Shown piece by piece: positions 33,677 through 41,624 of a DNA stretch of 64,000 nucleotides. The position numbers and the translations under genes are program-made. Source of the DNA: Saprospiraceae bacterium (GTDB taxonomy: Bacteria; Bacteroidota; Bacteroidia; Chitinophagales; Saprospiraceae). The stretch is taken from assembly GCA_013214355.1 (NCBI GenBank), contig JABSSL010000015.1, positions 1 through 64,000 of the forward strand. The letters are read 5' to 3'. Positions within the stretch are counted from its first letter, which is position 1; each line of letters begins with the position of its first letter. Under the pieces are notes generated by a model. It saw only the letters and a program-made list of their open reading frames with translations. It was not told where the DNA came from and made no database searches.

Positions 33677-35308
33677 TTACTCCTTCACCACCCTCAAAGT
33701 CGAAACATCCGTAAATACACGGCCATACCGATCTGTAGCTCGAACCTCGATCACGTGCCTTCCCGTCGGGAAATTACTACCGATATTGGCCTCCCAAAGA
33801 TGAGTGGATATCCTTGGGGCTGGCATGGGAGATCCTGGAGGTTTTTCTTCAGGGCCAGCGGTTTCTTGCCATTTTTCCCTAAGCTTTATTTCCTTGAAGC
33901 GTTTCCAGCGCTGATCAATTTTTAGATAGTAAGGATCATATTTGTCGACTTTCTCCATTTCTTTCCATCCTGAAACCCCCTTTATTCGATACGCTAGCTT
34001 TGATTGTTCGCTTCCATTGAAAAAGTTAACGGTCAAAAGCACTGTATCTAACGCATTGGCTACTATGGATCTAGGACGATGGATATTCATCTTGTGGCCG
34101 GTGGGACTTCCGGCTACTTTCCAATCTATGACATAGTCGGTACCATTAAAAGTGATGAAGGAATATCCGTTGGGCGTTCCATCTCGCATCATGGTGTGGG
34201 GCACATCGACTTCATTCCGCATTCCATTCCACCAACTTCCGGAGGTAGTACCGACATTAAAGTGGTGGTGTGGTTGAGCCTGTTGCCAGTCCGTTGAGTC
34301 CTGATGGAAAAACTTATTGTTGTGCACATGTGAATGTGCAGAAATGGATAAGGTATGGGGAAAATCCTTTAGTAAGTCGAATAGCTTTTTTTGGTCACTT
34401 TGTCTAAATGATTCGCCATGCTGAACCAAAGGGATATGCATGTTTAAGACAAGGAGATGATTTTTAGGTACCATCTTAAGATAGTTGGAAACAAACTCAA
34501 ATTGGTCGGGTCTTAGTCCTCCTACATACTTCTTTGAACCGACAACACTTTCATGAATGACATTATCTACCACTATGAAATGGACATCACCATAAACAAA
34601 AGCATAGGTTGCAGGCCCATAAACACTTTCATAGGTTTCATCAGAGAGTTCATCGTTAGGAGCCATGAAGTTGAGGTCGTGATTTCCCATGACGTTATAC
34701 CAGGGAATCCCAAGCTTGGCTACGGCTTGATTGATGGGGCTGAATAGGTTGAGGTCGTTTCCTACGATATCCCCCATGGTGATGCCAAACTCAAGCTCGT
34801 GTTTACCGATCAGCTCACTGATGATATCATCGGCCAGAAAATCAATCTGTTCTATATTGTAGGGTTGGGGATCGCCAAAAACCACCATTTTGTAGCTGTC
34901 AGCACTTTCCTCTGGGTATAGTGGAAAATTAATTTCGTCAGGCAGGTCCCCCGTTGGTTCTACTCCTTTATAGGTGAAGTTTTTAGGATATCCATTGGGT
35001 TTGTGTAAATAGTAGAACTGAGGCAAATTTTCCTCATTCAAGGGAGTTATCCAATCTCTGGGCTTAATAACAAAGATGACAGCATCGTCAGATACTGGAA
35101 TTTGATAGGCACCTTTTTCGTCGGTCAATACAATATCAACACCATTGGAAACCGCCACTTCAGGAATTCCATTTTCCCCATCCTCCTTGATACGATTCTT
35201 GTTTGTATCATTAAATACAAATCCCTTAGCTAGCTGCTGAGTTGAATTTTGTGCGTAAGCAGAAATGGTAATGAATAGTATGAAGGTAGAAGTGATGAAG
35301 GCTCTCAT
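33677..35308 (-). CDS. Secreted calcineurin-like phosphoesterase with flanking beta domains
   Basis: 543 residues. A signal peptide (ITSTFILFITISAYAQ) is followed by a carboxypeptidase/SdrD-like beta domain (GFVFNDTNKNRIKEDGENGIPEVAVSNG). The metallophosphoesterase core runs from about 145: VFGDPQPY (D-x-Q variant of DxH), TMGDIVGNDLN, YNVMGNHDLN, LNMHIPL and SAHSHVHNNKF, which together supply two metal sites. The C-terminal region (about 385-543) is beta-rich and ends with GRHVIEVRATDRYGRVF. The layout matches the family of calcineurin-like phosphoesterases with dedicated N- and C-terminal domains. Likely periplasmic or surface phosphate release; the substrate is unknown. Confidence 0.92.
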   Translation of the reverse strand: MRAFITSTFILFITISAYAQNSTQQLAKGFVFNDTNKNRIKEDGENGIPEVAVSNGVDIVLTDEKGAYQIPVSDDAVIFVIKPRDWITPLNEENLPQFYYLHKPNGYPKNFTYKGVEPTGDLPDEINFPLYPEESADSYKMVVFGDPQPYNIEQIDFLADDIISELIGKHELEFGITMGDIVGNDLNLFSPINQAVAKLGIPWYNVMGNHDLNFMAPNDELSDETYESVYGPATYAFVYGDVHFIVVDNVIHESVVGSKKYVGGLRPDQFEFVSNYLKMVPKNHLLVLNMHIPLVQHGESFRQSDQKKLFDLLKDFPHTLSISAHSHVHNNKFFHQDSTDWQQAQPHHHFNVGTTSGSWWNGMRNEVDVPHTMMRDGTPNGYSFITFNGTDYVIDWKVAGSPTGHKMNIHRPRSIVANALDTVLLTVNFFNGSEQSKLAYRIKGVSGWKEMEKVDKYDPYYLKIDQRWKRFKEIKLREKWQETAGPEEKPPGSPMPAPRISTHLWEANIGSNFPTGRHVIEVRATDRYGRVFTDVSTLRVVKE

Positions 35309-35519
35309 ATCAATCTTTTTGTTGAATACGAATGTATCTAATTCTTTGAAGATCTAAAGCATTATAAGATTAATGAATTATTAAGCTTTGGAGGAATTAA
35401 GCATGGCTAATTACTTAATAAGCGGCCTAAAAGGCAAGCTCTGCTGCTTTCTTATCCTTTGTTAATTTCATCCGATTTTGATTCCACATAGATTTGTATC
35501 AATCAAAAAAGAATACGAA

Positions 35520-36620
35520 ATGATACAATCTAAAATCAAATCAATCGCAGTATTAGGAATACTGACGTTTTCGATGAGTTGTTCGGATGAGGTAATGACA
35601 GATGTTGAGTCCGATGATCCTGTAACTATTCCATTCCAGGAACTCTACGATCAAGGCATAGACAAGTTTCTCGGTGTTTTCACTCCCACTTCATTCGAAG
35701 TTACCTCACCCGGTATACTAGAGCACACCTTTAGCGGGATGGATGCCCCGATCTGCTATACCGGTAACGAATTTTCTATGTTCACCCGTGATGGTAGCAG
35801 TAACCATCTTTTGATATTTCTACAAGGTGGTGGTTTCTGTAGTCCAGTCTCCTGTGATGCGACTGAAACGGGTATTCCCTTTATCCCGTTTGGCCTGTTG
35901 AGTCCTACAGATCCACAAAATCCTGCTGCTACTTTCAACGTAGGTTATGTCCCTTATTGTGATGGGTCTGGGATGATGGGAGACAATGAGGTAGATAGTG
36001 ATGGAGATGGTGTGAATGACCGATTTTTTAAGGGTGCGAAAAATCTATCTGCCTCACTCGACGTCATCGTCCGAAGATATCCTTCTCCGGATAGAATTGT
36101 CTTGGCAGGAAATAGTGCTGGGGGCTTCGCGGTACACGCAGTATTGCCGTTGGTTCGGAAGCTCTATCCGGATGTTAGTATTGATGTGATCAATGACTCA
36201 GGTCAGGGTATTGCTAATCCTGGTGGGATTGAAGCCTTGATCGAATACTGGAATGCTGGCGCTTTTTTCCCCATTAGTTGCTCCAACTGCATCGGAGCAG
36301 ATGGAAATTTGACCGATTATCACAAATATCAGCTAACTCAGGATCCTAACATTCGTATGGCGTATATCAGCTCAAAGCAAGATGAAACTTTTGTAGCCGT
36401 CATTGCTGGAGGAGGAGCCGTTTTCGAAGCGGAGCTTATTGAAGCAGCGGCTGAAATCAACACGGCTTTCCCGGCCCGCTTCCATAGTTTGATAGCCGAT
36501 GGGGATGAGCATACTTTTTTACTTTCCAATTTCGATTATGCCGTTGGTGGGACGACGGTGAAGCAATGGGTAGCAAATATGGTAGCCATTAATGAGGCTT
36601 GGGTCACTGTGATCGACTAA
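35520..36620 (+). CDS. Pectinacetylesterase-family lipoprotein
   Basis: 366 residues from the ATG at 35520, beginning a lipoprotein signal (IKSIAVLGILTFSMSCSDEV, lipobox SMS|C). Family marks of pectinacetylesterase/Notum (PF03283): LLIFLQGGGFCSPVSCD as the oxyanion loop, LAGNSAGGFAVHAVLPLV with the nucleophile Ser, a following INDSGQGI, and a late catalytic His in DGDEHTFLL. Members remove acetyl or acyl groups from polysaccharides or proteins. Paired cysteines (CSPVSC, CSNC) suggest disulfides. No pectin lyase is nearby, so the substrate is open. Confidence 0.85.
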   Translation: MIQSKIKSIAVLGILTFSMSCSDEVMTDVESDDPVTIPFQELYDQGIDKFLGVFTPTSFEVTSPGILEHTFSGMDAPICYTGNEFSMFTRDGSSNHLLIFLQGGGFCSPVSCDATETGIPFIPFGLLSPTDPQNPAATFNVGYVPYCDGSGMMGDNEVDSDGDGVNDRFFKGAKNLSASLDVIVRRYPSPDRIVLAGNSAGGFAVHAVLPLVRKLYPDVSIDVINDSGQGIANPGGIEALIEYWNAGAFFPISCSNCIGADGNLTDYHKYQLTQDPNIRMAYISSKQDETFVAVIAGGGAVFEAELIEAAAEINTAFPARFHSLIADGDEHTFLLSNFDYAVGGTTVKQWVANMVAINEAWVTVID

Positions 36621-37094
36621 TCCTGCCAGTAAATTAAATTGAGCCGGTCGCTTCCTGTCTTTTCTGACCGGTGAATATCTAACTTAAATGGAGGTTGTCT
36701 CGTAAGGATCGAATAACAATTGTTTATTCGGATAGGACTAGATTGTTTTGCGATAACATTCAATCTCAGTCTATTACCATCCTGATGAGGCAACCGCTAA
36801 TTCTATGCTGTTCTATCTGGAGGAACGGGATGAAAATTGATAAAATTTCCATTGCCTAGACATTCTGTTCCATTCACCTCTCATCTTGTTCAATTCACTT
36901 TGATTATCCCCTCAATCTTTTACCAGTCCCGGTAATTTTGTTCCTATAGATCATAACAAATACTTTTTCAACCATTAGATCGAATACCATGAAAACTGTA
37001 AAAACCTTTCCGCTTTTCTAGGTAGAAATGCAGAAGAAGATGAAGGAAAGGCGAAAGTGATTTTTTGTAACCCAAAAACTCCAAATCCAATAGT
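36621..37094. other. Gene-less stretch between pectinacetylesterase and DJ-1 genes
   Basis: 474 bases. A CCGGTC/GACCGG dyad (36644-36671) may end the upstream transcript. The palindromic element 36693-36795 follows. At 36989 an ATG opens only ten codons (MKTVKTFPLF) before a stop. TAATTTTG at 36933-36940 fits a -7 box but has no partner at the right distance. No gene is supported. Confidence 0.45.
36693..36795. repeat. MITE-like palindromic element with 17-bp terminal inverted repeats
   Basis: GGTTGTCTCGTAAGGAT (36693-36709) and ATCCTGATGAGGCAACC (36779-36795) are inverted repeats matching at 14 of 17 positions, bounding 103 bases. Inside, CGAATAA and TTATTCG form a second perfect dyad around CAATTGT (36710-36730). 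No coding capacity is visible. It could be a miniature transposon or a long structured RNA. Confidence 0.45.
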
Positions 37095-37949
37095 ATGAGA
37101 AACAAACGCAGATTAAAGTATATCCTTGGAAGTTTGGTAGCAGTGGTTCTCATTGTAGCCCTTGCCTTGCCTTCCATCCTAAAATCATTTGGCTTTCATC
37201 CGGACTTTGCTGGTGAGGTATTTGATCTAAGTGGAAAGAAAGCCCTCATTGTAACTACCAGTCATGGTACCCTGAATAAGCCAGGTGAAACGGAAGGGGA
37301 TGCAACCGGGGTGTTTGGCTCTGAGATGACCGTCCCTTACTATGAATTTTTAGATGCTAATATGCAAGTAGACGTGGCAAGCATTAAAGGGGGGAAAATA
37401 CCCATTGATCCAAGTTCATTCTTATACTTCATCAAGGAAGATGCAGACAAAAGGTATTTGAAAGACGACATTTTTCAAGCCAAAGTACAGCACTCCATTC
37501 CACTTGAAACGGTGGATTTTAAGCAATACGATGTTGTCTTCTTTGCCGGAGGCTGGGGAGCAGCTTATGATATGGCACAATCAGAAACGCTAGCTATTAA
37601 GGTGACAGAAGCCTACTACAACTCAGATGTAATTTATGGTAGTGTGTGCCACGGCGCTCTGGCGTTTACAGAGGCTAAAGACAGTACGGGAAATTATTTG
37701 ATCGAAGGTAGATCCATGACGGGTGTAACGCAAAAACAATTGGATCAATTGGGAATCGCGTTTACGCCAAAGCATCCAGAGGCAGAGTTGAAAAAAGCTG
37801 GAGCTAACTTCCAGGCTAACCACAAAAGCATGGACTTTTTCGCTACTCTAACCGTAATAGATGAAGAGCAACGTTTTATTACGGGACAGAATCAAAATTC
37901 AGGGCATGAGACTTCCCAATTGATTCTGAAGGTCTTATCGGAAAACTAA
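37095..37949 (+). CDS. Membrane-anchored DJ-1/PfpI-family protein
   Basis: 284 residues. An N-terminal anchor (YILGSLVAVVLIVALALPSIL) follows MRNKRRLK, so the catalytic domain should be outside the cytoplasmic membrane. The DJ-1/PfpI domain starts at KKALIVTTSHGTL; Glu77 (FGSEMTVPYYEF) and the nucleophile Cys185 (IYGSVCHGALAF) match the Hsp31-like group, as does FFAGGWGAAYDM. Relatives are glyoxalase-III-like deglycases, chaperones or amidases. It is nine bases upstream of a sulfatase and probably co-transcribed. The non-cytoplasmic location is unusual for the family. Confidence 0.88.
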   Translation: MRNKRRLKYILGSLVAVVLIVALALPSILKSFGFHPDFAGEVFDLSGKKALIVTTSHGTLNKPGETEGDATGVFGSEMTVPYYEFLDANMQVDVASIKGGKIPIDPSSFLYFIKEDADKRYLKDDIFQAKVQHSIPLETVDFKQYDVVFFAGGWGAAYDMAQSETLAIKVTEAYYNSDVIYGSVCHGALAFTEAKDSTGNYLIEGRSMTGVTQKQLDQLGIAFTPKHPEAELKKAGANFQANHKSMDFFATLTVIDEEQRFITGQNQNSGHETSQLILKVLSEN

Positions 37950-37957
37950 CTATAACC

Positions 37958-39724
37958 ATGGATACTTTAAAGAGGTTTGCCCTGCTATTCTTAACCATGG
38001 GTGTATTCATTTCAGTCAGTGCGCAAACTGATTCTACCAGTAGTAAGCCTAATATCGTCCTAATATTAGTCGACGATTCCGGCCTGATGGACTTTGGTAT
38101 TTATGGCGGCGAAGCGCGCACTCCCAACATTGATCGATTGACCAGGAATGGGGTGATGTTCAGTAATATGCATGCCTCTCCAGCCTGCGCTCCCTCCAGA
38201 GCCATGCTGATGACTGGTTCGGATAGCCATTTGGCTGGCGTGGCTAATTTACCGGAAATGCTTCCCGAGGAATTTCAAGGCAAGCCAGGGTATGCTGGTG
38301 TTTTGAATAATCGGGTACAAACGATTGCTACTCGGCTAAAGGAAGCCAACTACAATACCTATACAACAGGGAAGTGGCACTTGGGACATGATGAGCATAC
38401 ACTTCCGACCCGAAGAGGCTTTGATCGCTCTTTTATTCTGGGAGCTTCCGGGGCCAATAATTTTGAAGCACAAGGCTATTTGCCAATGAAACCGACGGCA
38501 CAGTGGTATGCTGATGGATCTGAAGCTGATGTTCCGGATGATTTTTATTCCTCAAAGACCTATATCGATAAGATTATATCTTTTCATGAGGAAGAAATTA
38601 ACAAGGCGCAGCCGTTCTTTTCCTACGTCGCTTTTCAAGCCATTCATGCACCTATACAGGCTCCAGAGAAATTCGTTGATCCCTACAAGTTGACCTATGC
38701 AGTCGGATGGGATAAATTGCGTCAAAGTCGCTTTGAGAAAGCAAAAGAATTGAAGTTCATTCCTCAAGATGCAGTCCTAAATGACGTTTTCCCTCAATTC
38801 AGGAAATGGGTGGAACTAAGCAAGGAAGAGCAGGAAATGTATAGTACTGATATGGCAGTCACGGCAGGTATGTTGGAAGCTATGGATTTCCATATAGGAC
38901 GCTACATCACCTACTTGACAGCGGAAGGCTTAATGGACAATACGATCTTTATTATTACTTCGGATAATGGGCCGGAAGGAGCAGATTACCATAAAACCGT
39001 TATGAGATGGGCCAAAAAACAAGGATATCATCGCGATTTTGACCGATACGGTAGTAAAGGATATTATGGAGCCACCGGGCCTGAATTTGCTAATGCCATG
39101 GCTTCTCCCTTCTCTTACTTTAAATATTATACTGGAGAAGGTGGGTTGCGAGTACCGTTCATTATGAGCGGGAGGCATCTACCCAAAGGAGTTAAATCTG
39201 ATGCCTTTTGCTTTTTCACGGATGTTGCTCCAACCATTTATGATATAGTCGGCTTATCTACAATGGCCAATGAAGGCTATGTCCCTATTACGGGCAAAAG
39301 TATGCTGGCTCATATTACTGATCCCAACACAGCAATCTATGGCGATAATGAAGGCGTGGGCTTGGAAGCTGGCAATAGTTCGGCCTATTTTTTAAATGGC
39401 TATAAAATTGTAAAGAACAACATTCCCTACGGGGACAACACCTGGCATTTATATCATTTACGGAGTGATCCAGGGGAGATAAATGATATTGCATCCGAAC
39501 AAGCAGTACTTTTTCAAAAGATGTTAGCTGAATTCCAAAACTATGTGAAAAGGGTAGGGGTAATCCAAATGCCGAAGGGATATCATGCGGCAAAAGAGGT
39601 AGGAAAAAAATCAGCTGTTGCCATGCTAAAACTAAATTCCCCTTACTTATTCACAATCATACTTTGCATCGGGATATTTGTCGTCTGGCTAAAGAAAAGA
39701 AAGGTAAAGAAACTCACCGTATGA
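37958..39724 (+). CDS. Arylsulfatase with signal peptide and C-terminal membrane anchor
   Basis: 588 residues. A signal peptide (FALLFLTMGVFISVSAQ) precedes the type I sulfatase domain: metal ligands in NIVLILVDDSG (Asp39-Asp40), the formylglycine site CAPSR (Cys77-Arg81), GKWHLGH, and the second metal site IITSDNGPEG. The Cys must be oxidised to formylglycine by a maturase not encoded in this window. The C-terminus is unusual: SPYLFTIILCIGIFVVWLKKRKVKKLTV is a transmembrane helix with a basic tail, so the enzyme is probably tethered in the inner membrane facing the periplasm. It likely releases sulfate from small aryl or glycan esters. Confidence 0.93.
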   Translation: MDTLKRFALLFLTMGVFISVSAQTDSTSSKPNIVLILVDDSGLMDFGIYGGEARTPNIDRLTRNGVMFSNMHASPACAPSRAMLMTGSDSHLAGVANLPEMLPEEFQGKPGYAGVLNNRVQTIATRLKEANYNTYTTGKWHLGHDEHTLPTRRGFDRSFILGASGANNFEAQGYLPMKPTAQWYADGSEADVPDDFYSSKTYIDKIISFHEEEINKAQPFFSYVAFQAIHAPIQAPEKFVDPYKLTYAVGWDKLRQSRFEKAKELKFIPQDAVLNDVFPQFRKWVELSKEEQEMYSTDMAVTAGMLEAMDFHIGRYITYLTAEGLMDNTIFIITSDNGPEGADYHKTVMRWAKKQGYHRDFDRYGSKGYYGATGPEFANAMASPFSYFKYYTGEGGLRVPFIMSGRHLPKGVKSDAFCFFTDVAPTIYDIVGLSTMANEGYVPITGKSMLAHITDPNTAIYGDNEGVGLEAGNSSAYFLNGYKIVKNNIPYGDNTWHLYHLRSDPGEINDIASEQAVLFQKMLAEFQNYVKRVGVIQMPKGYHAAKEVGKKSAVAMLKLNSPYLFTIILCIGIFVVWLKKRKVKKLTV

Positions 39725-39833
39725 CCATTACCGATAGTCCTTTGCGGAAACCAGTGCTATCCTTGCAAGCTCAGGCCGTGTCTTTGCGTCGGCTGATTTA
39801 AATATAATCATCATTAGGACAATTTGTATTACT

Positions 39834-40799
39834 ATGATTCATTCAATTTCTAATTTAGTTTTTGAGGGTGGAGGCGTGCGTGGAATTGCATACGGAGGCG
39901 CCTTGGAGGCCTTGTCGAAGGCCGCATTACTTCCGAATATTCAGAGGGTAGCGGGGACCTCAGCAGGAGCCATTACGGCTTGCTTAGTTGCCTTGAAATA
40001 TTCTGCAGTTGAGATAAGCACAATTATTGCACATATGGATTTGGCTTCCTTTGAAGACAAGCAACGGGAGTTTAGAAGGCTGAAAGATTTTGGTATTTAT
40101 GAAGGGGAGGTTTTCTTAGAGTGGCTGAGAGAATTGATTGCCAGTTCTCAGGTTGGACAAGGTAAGGCAGATCTGACTTTTGGAGAATTGGTAGATCGTC
40201 AAGGGATGGAATTAAAAGTATATGCTACGGATCTTTACACTCGTTCCCTGAAAGTGTTTTCCCCTGCCCATACTCCAGGCGTTCCAATAGCCGAAGCTGT
40301 GCGTGCGTCCATGTCTATTCCGATCTATTTTGATGCCTGGCGATTCTCTGACAACAATCCCGATGATCATTTTTATGTGGATGGCGGAGTGCTCTATAAT
40401 TTCCCAATCGGTGCTTTTGATGATCTCGAAAGTGGTCAGGCCAATACCGAAACTTTAGGTTTTCAATTGGAGAACCTAAGCGGGGGAGGGGTCTATATCC
40501 CTTTTGAACATGGAGACTTAGGTAAATACACGAAAAGCCTATTAGAGACGCTTATGTATACGCAAAGCGTGGCACTAACCACGAGTGCAGTGGACTTAGC
40601 TCGGACTATTCATATTGATCATTTAGGAGTAGGCGCTACAGACTTTGAAATAGATAGTGCTACGAAGAACCAGCTAATTCAAAGTGGTTGGGATAGTACC
40701 CTCACCTTTTTACAAGCGTACGGAATGGATACGAATGCTTGGGGAAGGCCTACTTTGTTAGACGAGAGTCAACCGAAAACGTCTAAAGTATTGTCGTAG
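39834..40799 (+). CDS. Patatin-like phospholipase
   Basis: 321 residues with no signal peptide. The glycine-rich oxyanion motif is in FEGGGVRGIAYGGAL. The nucleophile elbow is GTSAG (Ser43), and Asp183 in FYVDGGVLYNFP completes the Ser-Asp dyad. SMSIPIYF, typical of bacterial patatins, is present. Family members hydrolyse acyl chains from phospholipids or neutral lipids. Some act as effectors in cGAS-linked (CapV) defence, but no cyclase or other defence partner is adjacent, so a lipid-metabolic role is equally likely. It stands alone between the sulfatase and a Crp-type gene. Confidence 0.92.
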   Translation: MIHSISNLVFEGGGVRGIAYGGALEALSKAALLPNIQRVAGTSAGAITACLVALKYSAVEISTIIAHMDLASFEDKQREFRRLKDFGIYEGEVFLEWLRELIASSQVGQGKADLTFGELVDRQGMELKVYATDLYTRSLKVFSPAHTPGVPIAEAVRASMSIPIYFDAWRFSDNNPDDHFYVDGGVLYNFPIGAFDDLESGQANTETLGFQLENLSGGGVYIPFEHGDLGKYTKSLLETLMYTQSVALTTSAVDLARTIHIDHLGVGATDFEIDSATKNQLIQSGWDSTLTFLQAYGMDTNAWGRPTLLDESQPKTSKVLS

Positions 40800-41003
40800 G
40801 ATACAAACTTTGAATGCGCTTCCAAGCGGATCATTTGTGAAAACCCTGAGGATTTGGAGGGTATTCTGGCCTCCTTAACCCACTCATTCTCCAATTTAAA
40901 TCAACTGATTATTCTGTAATTGATCTCAATAGACAAGTTGACAGACTATTGGATTCGATTGCTTTTGTACAGTTTATAATGCTGAAACGGAATTGATAAG
41001 GCT

Positions 41004-41552
41004 ATGAACTTAAGAAGTTTGTTGGTGTTTTTAAGACACCTAAGGATAAGATCTTTCAAAAGAGGAGAGATCTTCATAGAAAGAGGCGAGACTAAAAAAA
41101 ATTTATTTTTTATTAGAAAAGGCATGACTCGCAGCTACTTCATTAATGAAAAAGGGGATGAAATTACCTTTCAACTATTTCCTGAACACTATGTTATGGG
41201 CAATGTGCATTCCCTCTTATTCAATGAACCCTCAAAGTTTGTCTATCAGGCGCTAGAAGACACAAAGGTTTATGTGATTGATAATGAATCCTTTCAAAAT
41301 GTGATTTTGCAGAACCCCAGATTCTTGGATTTGAACCGAATGGATTTTAATAATATGCCCTTGAAGCAAGCCTTTCGACGAGTGGAGTCTTTTGTCCTTC
41401 TATCTCCGGAGGAACGCTACTTAAAATATATGAACGACTATCCAAGCGTTATCAATCGGGCACCCGACAAATACATTGCCAATGTGTTGGGTATTACTCC
41501 GGTTTCATTGAGCCGAATCAAAGGAAGAATTACTGCAAAAAGATTGCGCTAA
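41004..41552 (+). CDS. Crp-family regulator, paralogue B
   Basis: 182 residues, same length as paralogue A at 33112 and clearly homologous along its whole length (KRGEIFIERGETKKNLFFIRKG; GDEITFQLFPEHYVMGNVHSLLFNEPS), with an identical HTH end (YIANVLGITPVSLSRI). The next gene starts 72 bases after the stop on the same strand and may be its target. The effector is unknown. Confidence 0.9.
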   Translation: MNLRSLLVFLRHLRIRSFKRGEIFIERGETKKNLFFIRKGMTRSYFINEKGDEITFQLFPEHYVMGNVHSLLFNEPSKFVYQALEDTKVYVIDNESFQNVILQNPRFLDLNRMDFNNMPLKQAFRRVESFVLLSPEERYLKYMNDYPSVINRAPDKYIANVLGITPVSLSRIKGRITAKRLR

Positions 41553-41624
41553 CCTCATTTGTTATCTTTTGTTATTGTCGAGCGTTTTGGGCTTAACCTA
41601 ATTTTAGCCCAAAAGCAATCAATA

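Noticed and set aside
39834-40799. Patatin as a CapV effector of a CBASS defence system
   Set aside because: No nucleotidyltransferase (cyclase), E1/E2/JAB or other defence genes are nearby. The neighbours are a sulfatase and a Crp-type regulator.
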